Shown here one piece after another: positions 55,297 through 63,948 of a DNA stretch of 64,000 nucleotides. A program made the translations under genes and the position numbers. The notes under the pieces were generated by a model that searched no databases, was not told the DNA's origin, and was given only the letters and a program-made list of their open reading frames with translations. Every line of letters starts with the position of its first letter. Position 1 is the stretch's first letter. The DNA is from an uncultured Bacteroidales bacterium (GTDB taxonomy: Bacteria > Bacteroidota > Bacteroidia > Bacteroidales > Muribaculaceae). The stretch is taken from NCBI GenBank assembly GCA_947173955.1, contig CAMWHE010000001.1, positions 62,001-126,000 on the forward strand, read 5' to 3'.

Positions 55297-55650
55297 ATGG
55301 AGGAAAACAATTTATCACTTATGACCCGTCTGGTCAAGCGCCTGTTGCGCCTGAAAATAGAAAATGCCAAGCTGATAGCGGCGGAGAAACTTACTGTTCT
55401 GTTTGAAAACATCCTGTTTGCTATCCTGATTTTCCTTTTGGGCGTATGCTGTATGGGATTCATAGCTTTCGCAATAGTACATTTTCTTTCGGAAGTCATG
55501 GAGCCCGGATGGGCCTATCTGATTGTGGCCGGCCTCTACGGCATAGTATTAGCTCTGGTCATCAAGTTCAAGCGGCAGCTTATCGGCAATCCGCTGGCAA
55601 GACTCATCTCCCGCCTTATCATTGACGAACCTAAAGACTCGACAAAATGA
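55297..55650 (+). CDS. Phage-holin-family-like membrane protein
   Basis: 117 residues with two transmembrane helices (LFAILIFLLGVCCMGFIAFA and YLIVAGLYGIVLALVI) flanked by a basic amphipathic N-terminal helix (LVKRLLRLKIENAKLIAAEK). This matches the PF07332-type 'holin X' family of bacterial genomes, which is not a phage lysis gene. It overlaps the next gene by 4 bp and belongs to the YtxH group. No phage genes are nearby. Confidence 0.72.
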   Translation: MEENNLSLMTRLVKRLLRLKIENAKLIAAEKLTVLFENILFAILIFLLGVCCMGFIAFAIVHFLSEVMEPGWAYLIVAGLYGIVLALVIKFKRQLIGNPLARLISRLIIDEPKDSTK

Positions 55651-55949
55651 CACAGGATAAAGACAATAAGACCGCTCAGTGGAAAGGTTATACTCTCGAG
55701 GAGATGTCACAGCGCCGGGCTATCAATGCCATAAAGCAGGAAATGACTGTCGAGCAGTTGTCGACTGTATACACGCAGCTCGCATCGGGGAAAATCAGTT
55801 CCGACGGAAGTTCCTCCGCGAGTCCCGACCTCATCGCCCGGCTCAACTCCCGGCTCTCCAAAGTCATCTCTTTCGCCACGTATGGCGCACGCGCGCTTAA
55901 GATTGCGCGTCAGGTGAAAGATGTCGTCAATCAATTCCGCTCCAAATAG
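55647..55949 (+). CDS. Small soluble protein of the YtxH/holin module
   Basis: 100 residues, no signal peptide or membrane helix. N-terminal helix (TLEEMSQRRAINAIKQEMTV), a Ser/Gly-rich linker (KISSDGSSSAS) and C-terminal basic amphipathic helices (RLSKVISFATYGARALKIAR). I do not recognise the family. The 4-bp overlap with the holin-like gene implies coupled translation, so it may be its cytoplasmic partner. Confidence 0.65.
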   Translation: MTQDKDNKTAQWKGYTLEEMSQRRAINAIKQEMTVEQLSTVYTQLASGKISSDGSSSASPDLIARLNSRLSKVISFATYGARALKIARQVKDVVNQFRSK

Positions 55950-55951
55950 AG

Positions 55952-55981
55952 TTGGCAATTAAGCAAAAATATTTACCTTTG
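55952..55981 (+). promoter_or_regulatory. Promoter of prmA, very short or no leader
   Basis: TTG at 55952-55954 and a full -7 match TACCTTTG at 55974-55981 are separated by 19 bp. The prmA ATG is at 55987, five bases after the box, so the mRNA would be leaderless or nearly so. Confidence 0.65.
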
Positions 55982-55986
55982 CAGGT

Positions 55987-56841
55987 ATGAACGATTACCG
56001 CAAAGTTACAATTAAAGTCGACCCCTGCTCAGAGGTCGCTACCGACATACTCGCCGCACTTCTGGCTGATGAAGGATATGAAAGCTTCGTAGCCGAGGAT
56101 GATGGCCTGACCGCGTATATAAAAGCAGAACTATTCACGACCGATACATTCGGCCGTGTAGCCGAAGAATATCCCATTGACGATGTGATCCTGACCTTTA
56201 ATCATGAGCTCGTCGAAGGCCGGGACTGGAATCACGAATGGGAAAAGAACTATTTCCAGCCGATAGTAATAGGCGGAGACAAGTGCGTAATACACAGCTC
56301 ATTCCATACCGGCTATCCCGAGTGTCAGTATGATATCGTCATTGACCCCAAAATGGCATTCGGCACCGGACACCACTCCACCACTTCGCTGATTATCGGC
56401 CATCTCCTTGAACTCGACCTCCAGGCACGCTCACTGCTCGACATGGGTACAGGCACCGGCATACTCGCCATACTCGCCGCCATGCGCGGAGCATCGCCCG
56501 TCTTCGCCATCGAGATCGACCCGATGGCCCACATCAATGCCGTGGAGAATGTGGCTGCAAACGGCCACCCCGAAATCGACGTCAGGCTCGGTGACGCCTC
56601 ACTGCTGGCGGATCTTCCGAAAGTAGATATCATGCTTGCCAACATCAACCGTAATATCATTCTGGCTGATCTTGACAGATACGCGCGCGTGCTCCATCCG
56701 GGCAGTCTGTTGTTCCTTAGCGGATTCTACACGGCTGATGCCTCTATACTTGCTGAAAAGGCCGCCACACTCGGCCTTGAAGTCAAGTCGCAGCGCGAGC
56801 TCAACGACTGGTGTTGTCTCCAACTTGAAATGAAAAAATGA
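55987..56841 (+). CDS. prmA: Ribosomal protein L11 methyltransferase
   Basis: 284 residues. It methylates amino groups of ribosomal protein L11 with SAM. The N-terminal substrate-recognition part (~1-95) is followed by the Rossmann methyltransferase: FGTGHHSTTSL, SLLDMGTGTGILAILAAMRG (SAM motif I), VFAIEIDPMA (motif II) and MLANINRNII (NPPY-equivalent). The next gene overlaps by 4 bp. Confidence 0.93.
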   Translation: MNDYRKVTIKVDPCSEVATDILAALLADEGYESFVAEDDGLTAYIKAELFTTDTFGRVAEEYPIDDVILTFNHELVEGRDWNHEWEKNYFQPIVIGGDKCVIHSSFHTGYPECQYDIVIDPKMAFGTGHHSTTSLIIGHLLELDLQARSLLDMGTGTGILAILAAMRGASPVFAIEIDPMAHINAVENVAANGHPEIDVRLGDASLLADLPKVDIMLANINRNIILADLDRYARVLHPGSLLFLSGFYTADASILAEKAATLGLEVKSQRELNDWCCLQLEMKK

Positions 56842-57422
56842 AGATCCGGTCCGCACTCATCGCTATAGCCATCTGCGCTCTTTCGGCATCAGCCCAGGAC
56901 GCTGATACTGTTGCCGAGGCACTGGTCGCCGACAGGGATCAGGCAGTACCGGCTCAGACACAAAAGCACTTCTTCAGTTGGGGTGTAGACGCAGGTAGCG
57001 CGATCGATATGACCGGCCACGACATGAGCGCTATCGACCTCAATGCCTATTTCGGCTATCGTGGCCCGTACGTCCGCTTTGCAGGCGCCGGCACGGGTAT
57101 CGACATGATGGTCAGCCAGAGTTCGACCACATATCCTCTCTACGCGATCTTCCGCACTGACTTCTCCCCTACTCCGAAGCTCTACTTCATCGAGTTACGT
57201 GGAGGCGTGGCATTCACAAAAGTCGAGACAGCGCCCAGCCAGAACACGCCGTTCGCATCGCTGGGCATAGGCGTCACGCTGGCTAAGGGACGGACATTCT
57301 CCTCCCACATCATCCTGTCATACAATTACACCAAGCTCAACGACTACACCGACCCTGACGGAGCGGTAACGCCCATCCACGATATGCAGGCAGCGTGCAT
57401 ACGCATCGGCATAAACTTCTGA
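56838..57422 (+). CDS. Exported beta-barrel-like protein of unknown function
   Basis: 194 residues with a signal peptide (cleavage near residue 19, SASAQD). The mature part has alternating strands (FFSWGVDAGSAIDM, YVRFAGAGTGIDMMV, KLYFIELRGGVAFTKV, FASLGIGVTLAKG, HIILSYNYTKL) and ends CIRIGINF, as in small outer-membrane barrels. I do not recognise the family. The overlap with prmA suggests co-transcription. It is convergent with the FAD dehydrogenase, with one base between stops. Confidence 0.68.
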   Translation: MKIRSALIAIAICALSASAQDADTVAEALVADRDQAVPAQTQKHFFSWGVDAGSAIDMTGHDMSAIDLNAYFGYRGPYVRFAGAGTGIDMMVSQSSTTYPLYAIFRTDFSPTPKLYFIELRGGVAFTKVETAPSQNTPFASLGIGVTLAKGRTFSSHIILSYNYTKLNDYTDPDGAVTPIHDMQAACIRIGINF

Positions 57423-57423
57423 A

Positions 57424-58998
57424 TCACTCCTTATTTTCAGCAAGATAGGAAGCTACCGCGTCGGCACACCGCTCGCCGTCAATAGCAGCCGACACAATAC
57501 CTCCGGCATAGCCTGCCCCTTCGCCACAGGGGAAAAGACCGGCTATCTCCACATGCTGAAGGCTTTCCGCATCGCGAGGTACCCTGACCGGAGCTGATGT
57601 GCGGGTCTCGGCGCCGATGAGCACAGCATCATTTGTCAGAAATCCACGTGATTTGCGGCCAAACTCACGGAACCCCTCAATCAGTCTGGAGGAAATCCGC
57701 TCGGGAAGAAGCCGGTCGATACGCGCAGGATGAATACCCGGCGCATAGGATGTCGGAGGAAGATCCTTTGACGGACGACGATTGACAAAATCGTCCATAC
57801 GCTGAGCAGGCGCATTGTGAGTACGACCGCTTTCCTCATAGAAAGACTTCTCGATTGCCTCCTGAAATTTCATCACCTTCAGCTCTCCGAACTCCTCAAA
57901 CTCAGTCAGATCCTCCGGAAGGACCTCGACAACCATACCGGAATTGGCCCAGCGTGTACCTCGATTGGAGGGCGACATGCCGTTGACTACCTGCTGTCCG
58001 GGACCGCTGGCTGCCGGAATTATAAATCCGCCGGGACACATACAGAATGAGTAGACCCCACGGCCACCAACACGTGTAAGCATGGAATATTCGGCCGCAG
58101 GCAGATAGCGTCCGCGACCTTGCGGCGAGTGATACTGTATGCAGTCTATCAGATTCTGCGGATGTTCAAGCCGGACTCCAACAGCTATACCCTTAGCCTC
58201 GATCTTTATCCCGGCGTCAAGCAGCATCTGATAGACATCGCGGGCTGAATGTCCGGTAGCAAGCACTACGGGACCTTCATACACCCGACCGCGATTATCC
58301 ATGGCACCGGTCACGCACCCGTCACAGACTGTCAGCCGCTCGACCCTTGTACCGAACTCCACAAGGCCGCCATGACGCAATATCGTCTGCCGCATCGACT
58401 TGATGACTTCCGGCAAGCGGTCAGTCCCAATATGCGGGTGGGCATCAATCAGTATATCGTCGGAAGCGCCGTGCGCATGAAAAACGCCAAGTATCTTTTC
58501 AACTGATCCGCGCTTCTTGCTCCGGGTGTAGAGCTTACCGTCGGAGTACGCACCCGCCCCACCCTCGCCGAAGCAATAATTGGAGTCGGGATCGACAACA
58601 TTCTCGCGGGCAATACGCGCCATATCCTTGCGCCGCTCATCGACATCCTTTCCGCGCTCAAGCACAATGGGACGTATTCCCAATTCGAGCAACCGCAATG
58701 CGCAGAACAGGCCGGCAGGTCCGGCGCCGACGACTATGGCCTGACGGGCAGACGCATCGACATCACGATAGACGGGCGGAACATACATCAGATTATCTGG
58801 CGCATTCTCTCCGATAAAGACTTTAACGGTAAGATTGACCATCACACGACGCTGGCGGGCATCGATAGAGCGCTTGACTATGCGATATTCAGTGATGGTT
58901 TCGGGAGCGACTTTCAGAGTCGAGCAGATATGCTTCATGAGTCGAGCAGACTCATAAGCTACTTGTGGCTCGACTCTTAGCTGCAGTTCAATTGACAT
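57424..58998 (-). CDS. FAD-dependent dehydrogenase, COG2509-like
   Basis: 524 residues. A ~90-residue N-terminal domain (VEPQVAYESARLMKHIC) precedes the FAD Rossmann motif VVGAGPAGLFCALRLLELG (~residues 91-109). FGEGGAGAYSDGKLYTR, VVLATGHSARDVY and the C-terminal LFPCGEGAGYAGGIVSAAID are typical of the COG2509 group of uncharacterised dehydrogenases. The substrate is unknown. Its start overlaps the end of the MATE gene by 11 bp. Confidence 0.85.
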   Translation of the reverse strand: MSIELQLRVEPQVAYESARLMKHICSTLKVAPETITEYRIVKRSIDARQRRVMVNLTVKVFIGENAPDNLMYVPPVYRDVDASARQAIVVGAGPAGLFCALRLLELGIRPIVLERGKDVDERRKDMARIARENVVDPDSNYCFGEGGAGAYSDGKLYTRSKKRGSVEKILGVFHAHGASDDILIDAHPHIGTDRLPEVIKSMRQTILRHGGLVEFGTRVERLTVCDGCVTGAMDNRGRVYEGPVVLATGHSARDVYQMLLDAGIKIEAKGIAVGVRLEHPQNLIDCIQYHSPQGRGRYLPAAEYSMLTRVGGRGVYSFCMCPGGFIIPAASGPGQQVVNGMSPSNRGTRWANSGMVVEVLPEDLTEFEEFGELKVMKFQEAIEKSFYEESGRTHNAPAQRMDDFVNRRPSKDLPPTSYAPGIHPARIDRLLPERISSRLIEGFREFGRKSRGFLTNDAVLIGAETRTSAPVRVPRDAESLQHVEIAGLFPCGEGAGYAGGIVSAAIDGERCADAVASYLAENKE

Positions 58999-60403
58999 TA
59001 TCCTTCGGTTTCTTATTAAATGAACGCTTAAAGATAATAATTGCTGTGATAACCGCCACTATAAATGCGAGAAAATCGCTTGAACACATACTTGCCCAGA
59101 CGCCGTCGACACCCATCATAGGGGGAAGAATCCACAGGAACGGGAGCAGAAATATCAGCTGGCGGGTCAGCGAAAGGAATATCGACACTTTCGGCTTACC
59201 GATCGACTGGAAGAAGTTCTGTATTATGATCTGACAACCAACCACCGGGAAAGCAAGGAAGAAGATTCTGAATCCCTTATGTGCCATTTCTATCAGTCCT
59301 TCATCAATGGTAAACAGACCGGCGACCTGATTTGGGAAAAGCTCCGTCACAAGACATCCGAGCGATGTAATACATCCGCCGATAACGAGACCCTTATATA
59401 AAGTGCGCTTCACACGCTCAATGTTGCCAGCGCCATAGTTATATCCAAGAATGGGCTGCATACCCTGTGTGACTCCGAAGACTATCATTACGAAAAACAT
59501 CGATGTGCGGTTAAGTATGCCATAAGCTCCGACAGCAAGATTGCCATTGTCGCCGCCCGAATCAAGCAGCGCCTTGTTTATGAATATCACTACCACACAG
59601 GCGCATACGTTCATAAGGAAAGGTGACATACCGATCGCATATATGCGCTTGACAATCTGTCCCTTCAGCCACGCATTGCCCCGTACAAAGTGGACAAAGC
59701 TCTTTTTGTCGAGAAAGTGCAGGAGTACCCATATAAAGGCTACCGACTGTCCACAGACTGTGGCCGCAGCCGCTCCTTTAATACCCCAACCGAACTGAAA
59801 GATAAACAGCGGGGCAAAAATGATGTTCACAACAACCGAGATCAAAGCCGAAATCATGGCCTTTTTCGGATAACCCGTAGCCCTCATCAGATAATTGAGG
59901 CCGATAAATACATAGCTGACCGGAGTACCGTAAAGGATGATCTTCATGAACTCGCGCGCATAGGGAATCGTCTCATCGGTCGCGCCGAAGAAGTAGAGTA
60001 TCGGATCAAGAAAAATCAAAGTCAGTCCACCGAATATCAATGCATTTATAAGACAGAGAATCAGGACATTGTTAGCGACATCCGTCGCCCGCTTAAGATT
60101 GTTCTGACCCAGAAATATCGAGGATATAGTGGCACCGCCTACTGCTATCAGCATACAGAACGCCGCCACGAGATTCATCAGCGGGAAAGTGATAGCCAGA
60201 CCCGCTATAGCCATAGCGCCTACACCTCGGCCGATGAATATACTGTCGATAATATTATAAAGAGATGTAGCGACACTCGCTATGATAGCAGGAACCGAAT
60301 ACTTGACAAGCAGACGGCCTATCGGCTGCTCGCCGAGCGACGTCGGAGAGTCAGCACGCGATATAGGTTTCGATTGTGATGAATTTTTTGAGACTGTTGA
60401 CAT
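58988..60403 (-). CDS. MATE family efflux transporter
   Basis: 471 residues and twelve hydrophobic helices. Two homologous halves are visible, the first starting LLVKYSVPAIIASVATSLYN and IDSIFIGRGVGAMAIAGLAI, the second with GDNGNLAVGAYGILNRTSMF and QGMQPILGYNYGAGN. MATE proteins export cationic drugs or metabolites by sodium or proton antiport at the inner membrane. The substrate is unknown. It probably shares a transcript with the FAD dehydrogenase. Confidence 0.93.
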   Translation of the reverse strand: MSTVSKNSSQSKPISRADSPTSLGEQPIGRLLVKYSVPAIIASVATSLYNIIDSIFIGRGVGAMAIAGLAITFPLMNLVAAFCMLIAVGGATISSIFLGQNNLKRATDVANNVLILCLINALIFGGLTLIFLDPILYFFGATDETIPYAREFMKIILYGTPVSYVFIGLNYLMRATGYPKKAMISALISVVVNIIFAPLFIFQFGWGIKGAAAATVCGQSVAFIWVLLHFLDKKSFVHFVRGNAWLKGQIVKRIYAIGMSPFLMNVCACVVVIFINKALLDSGGDNGNLAVGAYGILNRTSMFFVMIVFGVTQGMQPILGYNYGAGNIERVKRTLYKGLVIGGCITSLGCLVTELFPNQVAGLFTIDEGLIEMAHKGFRIFFLAFPVVGCQIIIQNFFQSIGKPKVSIFLSLTRQLIFLLPFLWILPPMMGVDGVWASMCSSDFLAFIVAVITAIIIFKRSFNKKPKDNVN

Positions 60404-60499
60404 GGATGAATGACTTTATATATTTATAATGCGTCAGTAATATAAAAAGTTCTGATCCATATAAACCGAATATTAAACTGGTAAATGATATTTTTTATA

Positions 60500-60507
60500 T
60501 ATCTTTG
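60500..60507 (+). promoter_or_regulatory. -7 box of mechanosensitive channel gene
   Basis: TATCTTTG, full consensus, 56 bp upstream of the ATG at 60564. The -33 region is weak (CTGG at 60478-60481, 18 bp upstream). Confidence 0.55.
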
Positions 60508-60563
60508 TGTGTAATAAGTAATAATTATTGAAACTTACTTACGTAAATTAAAATAAGCCGGTC

Positions 60564-62408
60564 ATGAAACGTCACTATTCATATTTCCTCCTGTTCGCAA
60601 TCATAGCGATGTCAGGACTAACCGCCGCGGCACAACTATTAGAGAGAGCCGAAGAGTTTATCCACGATGTCTTTGAAGACACTCCGAATGAAGGCGGAAA
60701 TGCATCACCGGGCGACACGATCGACTTTCAGGAGCGCTATCGTCAGGATTCGATCAGGATGCAGGAAATGATGCTTGAGCTTCAGGAAATGAAACTCAAC
60801 GAGATCCTGCTCCGCAATGAACTTGACAACGTACGTAACCTTTCGGAAAAGGCGGATTCGATCAAAATGGCCGAACAGCGCCGAAGCATTGACTCGCTCC
60901 GCAGCCTTACACCCGGAGTTCCTGTCATTGTCAGTGGCGATACGCTTTTTACTCTCTATGCCGAGCGCGGAGGCTATTCTGCTGTAGACCGCGCTGCCAC
61001 AATCGCAGAAGTAGTTACAAAAATAGGCAAGACGACGAGCCTGCGCCGCGACTCCGTATACACCCTTGACAATGACGGTTTTATAGACATCATGTACGGC
61101 AGTAAAGTGATCGCAAGCATCACTGACAAGGATGCCATCTGGCAAAATACAACCCGCCATGATCTCGCCGAACAGTACATACCCATCCTAACTGAAGAAA
61201 TCCAGAAACTCAAGAATGAACACAGTATCCTTAAGACACTCAAGCGAGCTGTACTCTTTATCCTTGTGATTCTGGCACAGTATTTTCTCTTCCGACTGAC
61301 CAACTATCTTTTCCGGAAACTCAGAAAGCAGATTATCCGCTTTAAGCAGCAAAAACTCAAACCGCTGTTCATACGTGATTACGAACTGCTCAACACCCGC
61401 CAACAAAGCCGAATACTGATATTAGTCAGCAATATCATCCGCTATCTTGTGCTGCTGTTTCAGCTTATGCTCAGTGTTCCGCTGCTTTTCGTCATATTCC
61501 CTCAGACAGAAAAACTTGCCAGGACTATCTTCCACTATATCCTTGAACCGGTCAAAATGGTACTTGGCTCGATAATCGACTATGTACCCAACCTGTTCAT
61601 GATCATAGTTATTTGGTATTGCATAAAATACATTATCAAGGGAATCCACTACATAGCCAAGGAAATAGCCAACGAAAGGCTGAAAATATCCGGCTTCTAT
61701 TCCGACTGGGCCATCCCGACATTCAATATCATACGCTTCCTGCTCTACGCCTTTATGGTAGTCATGATCTATCCCTATCTGCCTGGATCTCACTCGGGTG
61801 TCTTCCAGGGTATTTCGGTATTTGTCGGTCTAATCATCTCACTCGGGTCGAGCACTGTGATAGGCAACATCATATCAGGACTTGTAATCACCTACATGCG
61901 GCCATTCAAGATCGGCGACCGCATCAAGCTAAACGACACGACGGGCAATGTGATCGAAAAGACTCCCTTCGTGACACGTCTGCGCACTCCGAAGAATGAG
62001 ATCGTGACGATTCCCAACTCATTCATAATGTCGTCGCACACTGTCAACTACAGTGCATCCGCCCGCGAATACGGACTGATAATACACACGACGGTCACTA
62101 TCGGCTACGACGTGCCGTGGCGTCAGGTGCATCAGTTGCTCATCAATGCCGCGCGACTTACTCCCGGTGTTCTCGAACAACCCAAGCCCTTCGTGCTTGA
62201 GACCGAACTTCAGGACTACTATCCCTGCTATCAGCTAAATGCCTACATAAAGGATGCAGATAAACTGGGCGACATCTATTCCGCCCTCCACCAGAACATA
62301 CAGGACACATTCAACGAAGCCGGCGTGGAAATCATGTCACCGCAGTATATCGCAACACGCGACGGCAACGCATCCACAATCCCCGCTGACTACATCAAAA
62401 CGAAATAA
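60564..62408 (+). CDS. MscS-family mechanosensitive ion channel, large form
   Basis: 614 residues. A signal peptide (~24 residues) is followed by a ~200-residue periplasmic region with coiled coil (QEMMLELQEMKLNEILLRNE) and five membrane helices between ~225 and ~465. The pore-lining helix is VGLIISLGSSTVIGNIISGL, followed by the MscS beta domain (FKIGDRIKLNDTTGNVIEKT, VTIPNSFIMSSHTVNYS). It releases solutes on membrane tension. It is more than twice the size of E. coli MscS because of the periplasmic and extra membrane parts. Confidence 0.9.
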   Translation: MKRHYSYFLLFAIIAMSGLTAAAQLLERAEEFIHDVFEDTPNEGGNASPGDTIDFQERYRQDSIRMQEMMLELQEMKLNEILLRNELDNVRNLSEKADSIKMAEQRRSIDSLRSLTPGVPVIVSGDTLFTLYAERGGYSAVDRAATIAEVVTKIGKTTSLRRDSVYTLDNDGFIDIMYGSKVIASITDKDAIWQNTTRHDLAEQYIPILTEEIQKLKNEHSILKTLKRAVLFILVILAQYFLFRLTNYLFRKLRKQIIRFKQQKLKPLFIRDYELLNTRQQSRILILVSNIIRYLVLLFQLMLSVPLLFVIFPQTEKLARTIFHYILEPVKMVLGSIIDYVPNLFMIIVIWYCIKYIIKGIHYIAKEIANERLKISGFYSDWAIPTFNIIRFLLYAFMVVMIYPYLPGSHSGVFQGISVFVGLIISLGSSTVIGNIISGLVITYMRPFKIGDRIKLNDTTGNVIEKTPFVTRLRTPKNEIVTIPNSFIMSSHTVNYSASAREYGLIIHTTVTIGYDVPWRQVHQLLINAARLTPGVLEQPKPFVLETELQDYYPCYQLNAYIKDADKLGDIYSALHQNIQDTFNEAGVEIMSPQYIATRDGNASTIPADYIKTK

Positions 62409-62420
62409 CCGTATAGAGAA

Positions 62421-63038
62421 ATGAACGCTGCACTATTTGACCTCGACGGAGTAATCATCGACAGCGAAGGTGCCTACTCTCAATTCTGGGGAAGCATAGG
62501 ACGCGAATACGGATGTGCTCCGACGTTCGCCGACGACATAAAGGGCACTACCCTTACCGATATACTCACACTGCATTTCTCTGACGAGGCGACACGGGAA
62601 GAAGTCACGCAGAAGATACACGATTATGAGGAGACGATGAAGTATCCCCTATTCGACCATGTGACGGAATATCTTGAAAAGCTACACAGTGAAGGTATAA
62701 AATGTGCTGTAGTCACAAGCAGCGACGACGTAAAGATGAGCTACCTGTGGAAGCAGCATCCGAAGCTTAAAGGCTTCTTTGACGTCATAGTTACCGGCTC
62801 GATGGTAAAAGAGTCAAAGCCTTCACCCGAGGGATATCTGAAAGCAGCCAAGATGCTTGGCACAGCCCCCGAAGACTGCGTAGTCTTTGAAGATTCATTT
62901 CAGGGAGTCGAAGCGGGACGCCGCGCCGGTGCAAAGGTAATAGCTCTGGCAACAACAAACCCTGCCGACTCGCTGGCCGACAGGGCTGATCGTGTAATAA
63001 TGTCGTTTGCAGAGTTGCTTAACGAAGAGATCAGATGA
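62421..63038 (+). CDS. HAD-family hydrolase, beta-phosphoglucomutase-like
   Basis: 205 residues. HAD motifs are clear: FDLDGVIIDSEG (nucleophile Asp and acid Asp), VVTSSDD (motif II), K in SKPSPEGYLKAAKMLG (motif III) and VVFEDSFQGVEAGRRAGAKV (motif IV). The helical cap inserted after motif I is of the C1 type, as in beta-phosphoglucomutase and phosphoglycolate phosphatase. The substrate is undetermined. The last 8 bp overlap the end of nadC on the other strand. Confidence 0.88.
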   Translation: MNAALFDLDGVIIDSEGAYSQFWGSIGREYGCAPTFADDIKGTTLTDILTLHFSDEATREEVTQKIHDYEETMKYPLFDHVTEYLEKLHSEGIKCAVVTSSDDVKMSYLWKQHPKLKGFFDVIVTGSMVKESKPSPEGYLKAAKMLGTAPEDCVVFEDSFQGVEAGRRAGAKVIALATTNPADSLADRADRVIMSFAELLNEEIR

Positions 63039-63879
63039 CGCTCTTGAAGCTCATGTCAAGACCTTTAACCGAGTGAGTGAGCGCACCGACTGATATAAAA
63101 TCAACACCGGCTTCTCCGTACGCGCGGAGAGTGTCAAGCGTAATGCCTCCGGAGGATTCTATCTCTGTACGTCCGCCGATCAGCTTGACAGCCTCAGCAG
63201 TAGCTTCGGGAGTGAAATTGTCGAGCATGATACGGTCAACACCTACTTCAAGAGCCTGCTCGATCTCCTTGGTATTACGTACCTCAAGCTCTATCTTAAG
63301 ATCACGACCGGTCTGCTTAAGATAGTCTTTAGCAGCCTTCACAGCCTGGGGTATCCCGCCGGCAAAGTCCACATGATTGTCCTTGATGAGAATCATGTCG
63401 AAGAGTCCGATACGATGATTGGCACCACCTCCGATTTTTACAGCCTCCTTTTCAAGAATACGCATTCCAGGGGTAGTCTTACGGGTATCCAGCACTTTAG
63501 CTTTCAAGCCGTTAAGACGCTCCTGATATCGGGCGGTCGTAGTGGCGATACCGCTCATGCGCTGCATGATGTTGAGCATGATACGCTCGGTCTGGAGAAG
63601 TGAGCGAACTTTCCCCTCGACCTTGAATGCTATGTCGCCAGGCTTGACATGGGCACCGTCTTCGATGAATACAGTCATCTTAAGCTCGGGATCAAACTTT
63701 TTAAAAACCATCCTGGCGATATCAACTCCGGCCAGAATGCCTTCCTCCTTGACGATGAGTTGCTGGCAACCCATTTCATCAGCAGGTATGGTGCTCAAGG
63801 TAGTATGGTCGCCGTCACCGACATCTTCTGCAAATGCCAGTGTCAACAGATCGTCTATTAACTCTTCACGCGATTTCAT
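63031..63879 (-). CDS. nadC: Nicotinate-nucleotide pyrophosphorylase (carboxylating)
   Basis: 282 residues from the ATG at 63879. It makes nicotinate mononucleotide from quinolinate and PRPP in NAD synthesis. Landmarks: AFAEDVGDGDHTT at the N terminus, RIMLNIMQRMSGIAT, LDTRKTTPGMRILEKEAVKI, GGGANHRIGLFDMILIKDNH, DRIMLDNFTP and ESSGGITLDTL. An upstream in-frame extension would cover its own promoter and is rejected. Confidence 0.95.
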   Translation of the reverse strand: MKSREELIDDLLTLAFAEDVGDGDHTTLSTIPADEMGCQQLIVKEEGILAGVDIARMVFKKFDPELKMTVFIEDGAHVKPGDIAFKVEGKVRSLLQTERIMLNIMQRMSGIATTTARYQERLNGLKAKVLDTRKTTPGMRILEKEAVKIGGGANHRIGLFDMILIKDNHVDFAGGIPQAVKAAKDYLKQTGRDLKIELEVRNTKEIEQALEVGVDRIMLDNFTPEATAEAVKLIGGRTEIESSGGITLDTLRAYGEAGVDFISVGALTHSVKGLDMSFKSVI

Positions 63880-63896
63880 AATTGTTGAGATTTGAT

Positions 63897-63904
63897 TAAT
63901 TTTG
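63897..63904 (+). promoter_or_regulatory. -7 box toward rlmH
   Basis: TAATTTTG, full consensus, 44 bp upstream of the rlmH ATG. It overlaps the left arm of a palindrome. Confidence 0.5.
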
Positions 63905-63928
63905 TGCAAATTTAAGCTTTTGCACAAA
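63901..63928. promoter_or_regulatory. Palindrome in the nadC-rlmH divergent promoter region
   Basis: TTTGTGCAAA at 63901-63910 and its exact complement TTTGCACAAA at 63919-63928 are separated by 8 bp. It overlaps -7 boxes on both strands (63897-63904 plus, 63907-63914 minus). It could be an operator for a dimeric regulator, or simply the result of two facing TTTG promoter elements. Confidence 0.5.
63907..63914 (-). promoter_or_regulatory. -7 box of nadC
   Basis: TAAATTTG on the minus strand, full consensus, 27 bp upstream of the nadC ATG at 63879. Confidence 0.5.
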
Positions 63929-63948
63929 GCAATCCAACACCCGAGCAG

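Noticed and set aside
55297-55650. Holin-like gene as evidence of a prophage
   Set aside because: No integrase, structural, lysin or attachment sequences are nearby; the family is common in non-phage loci.
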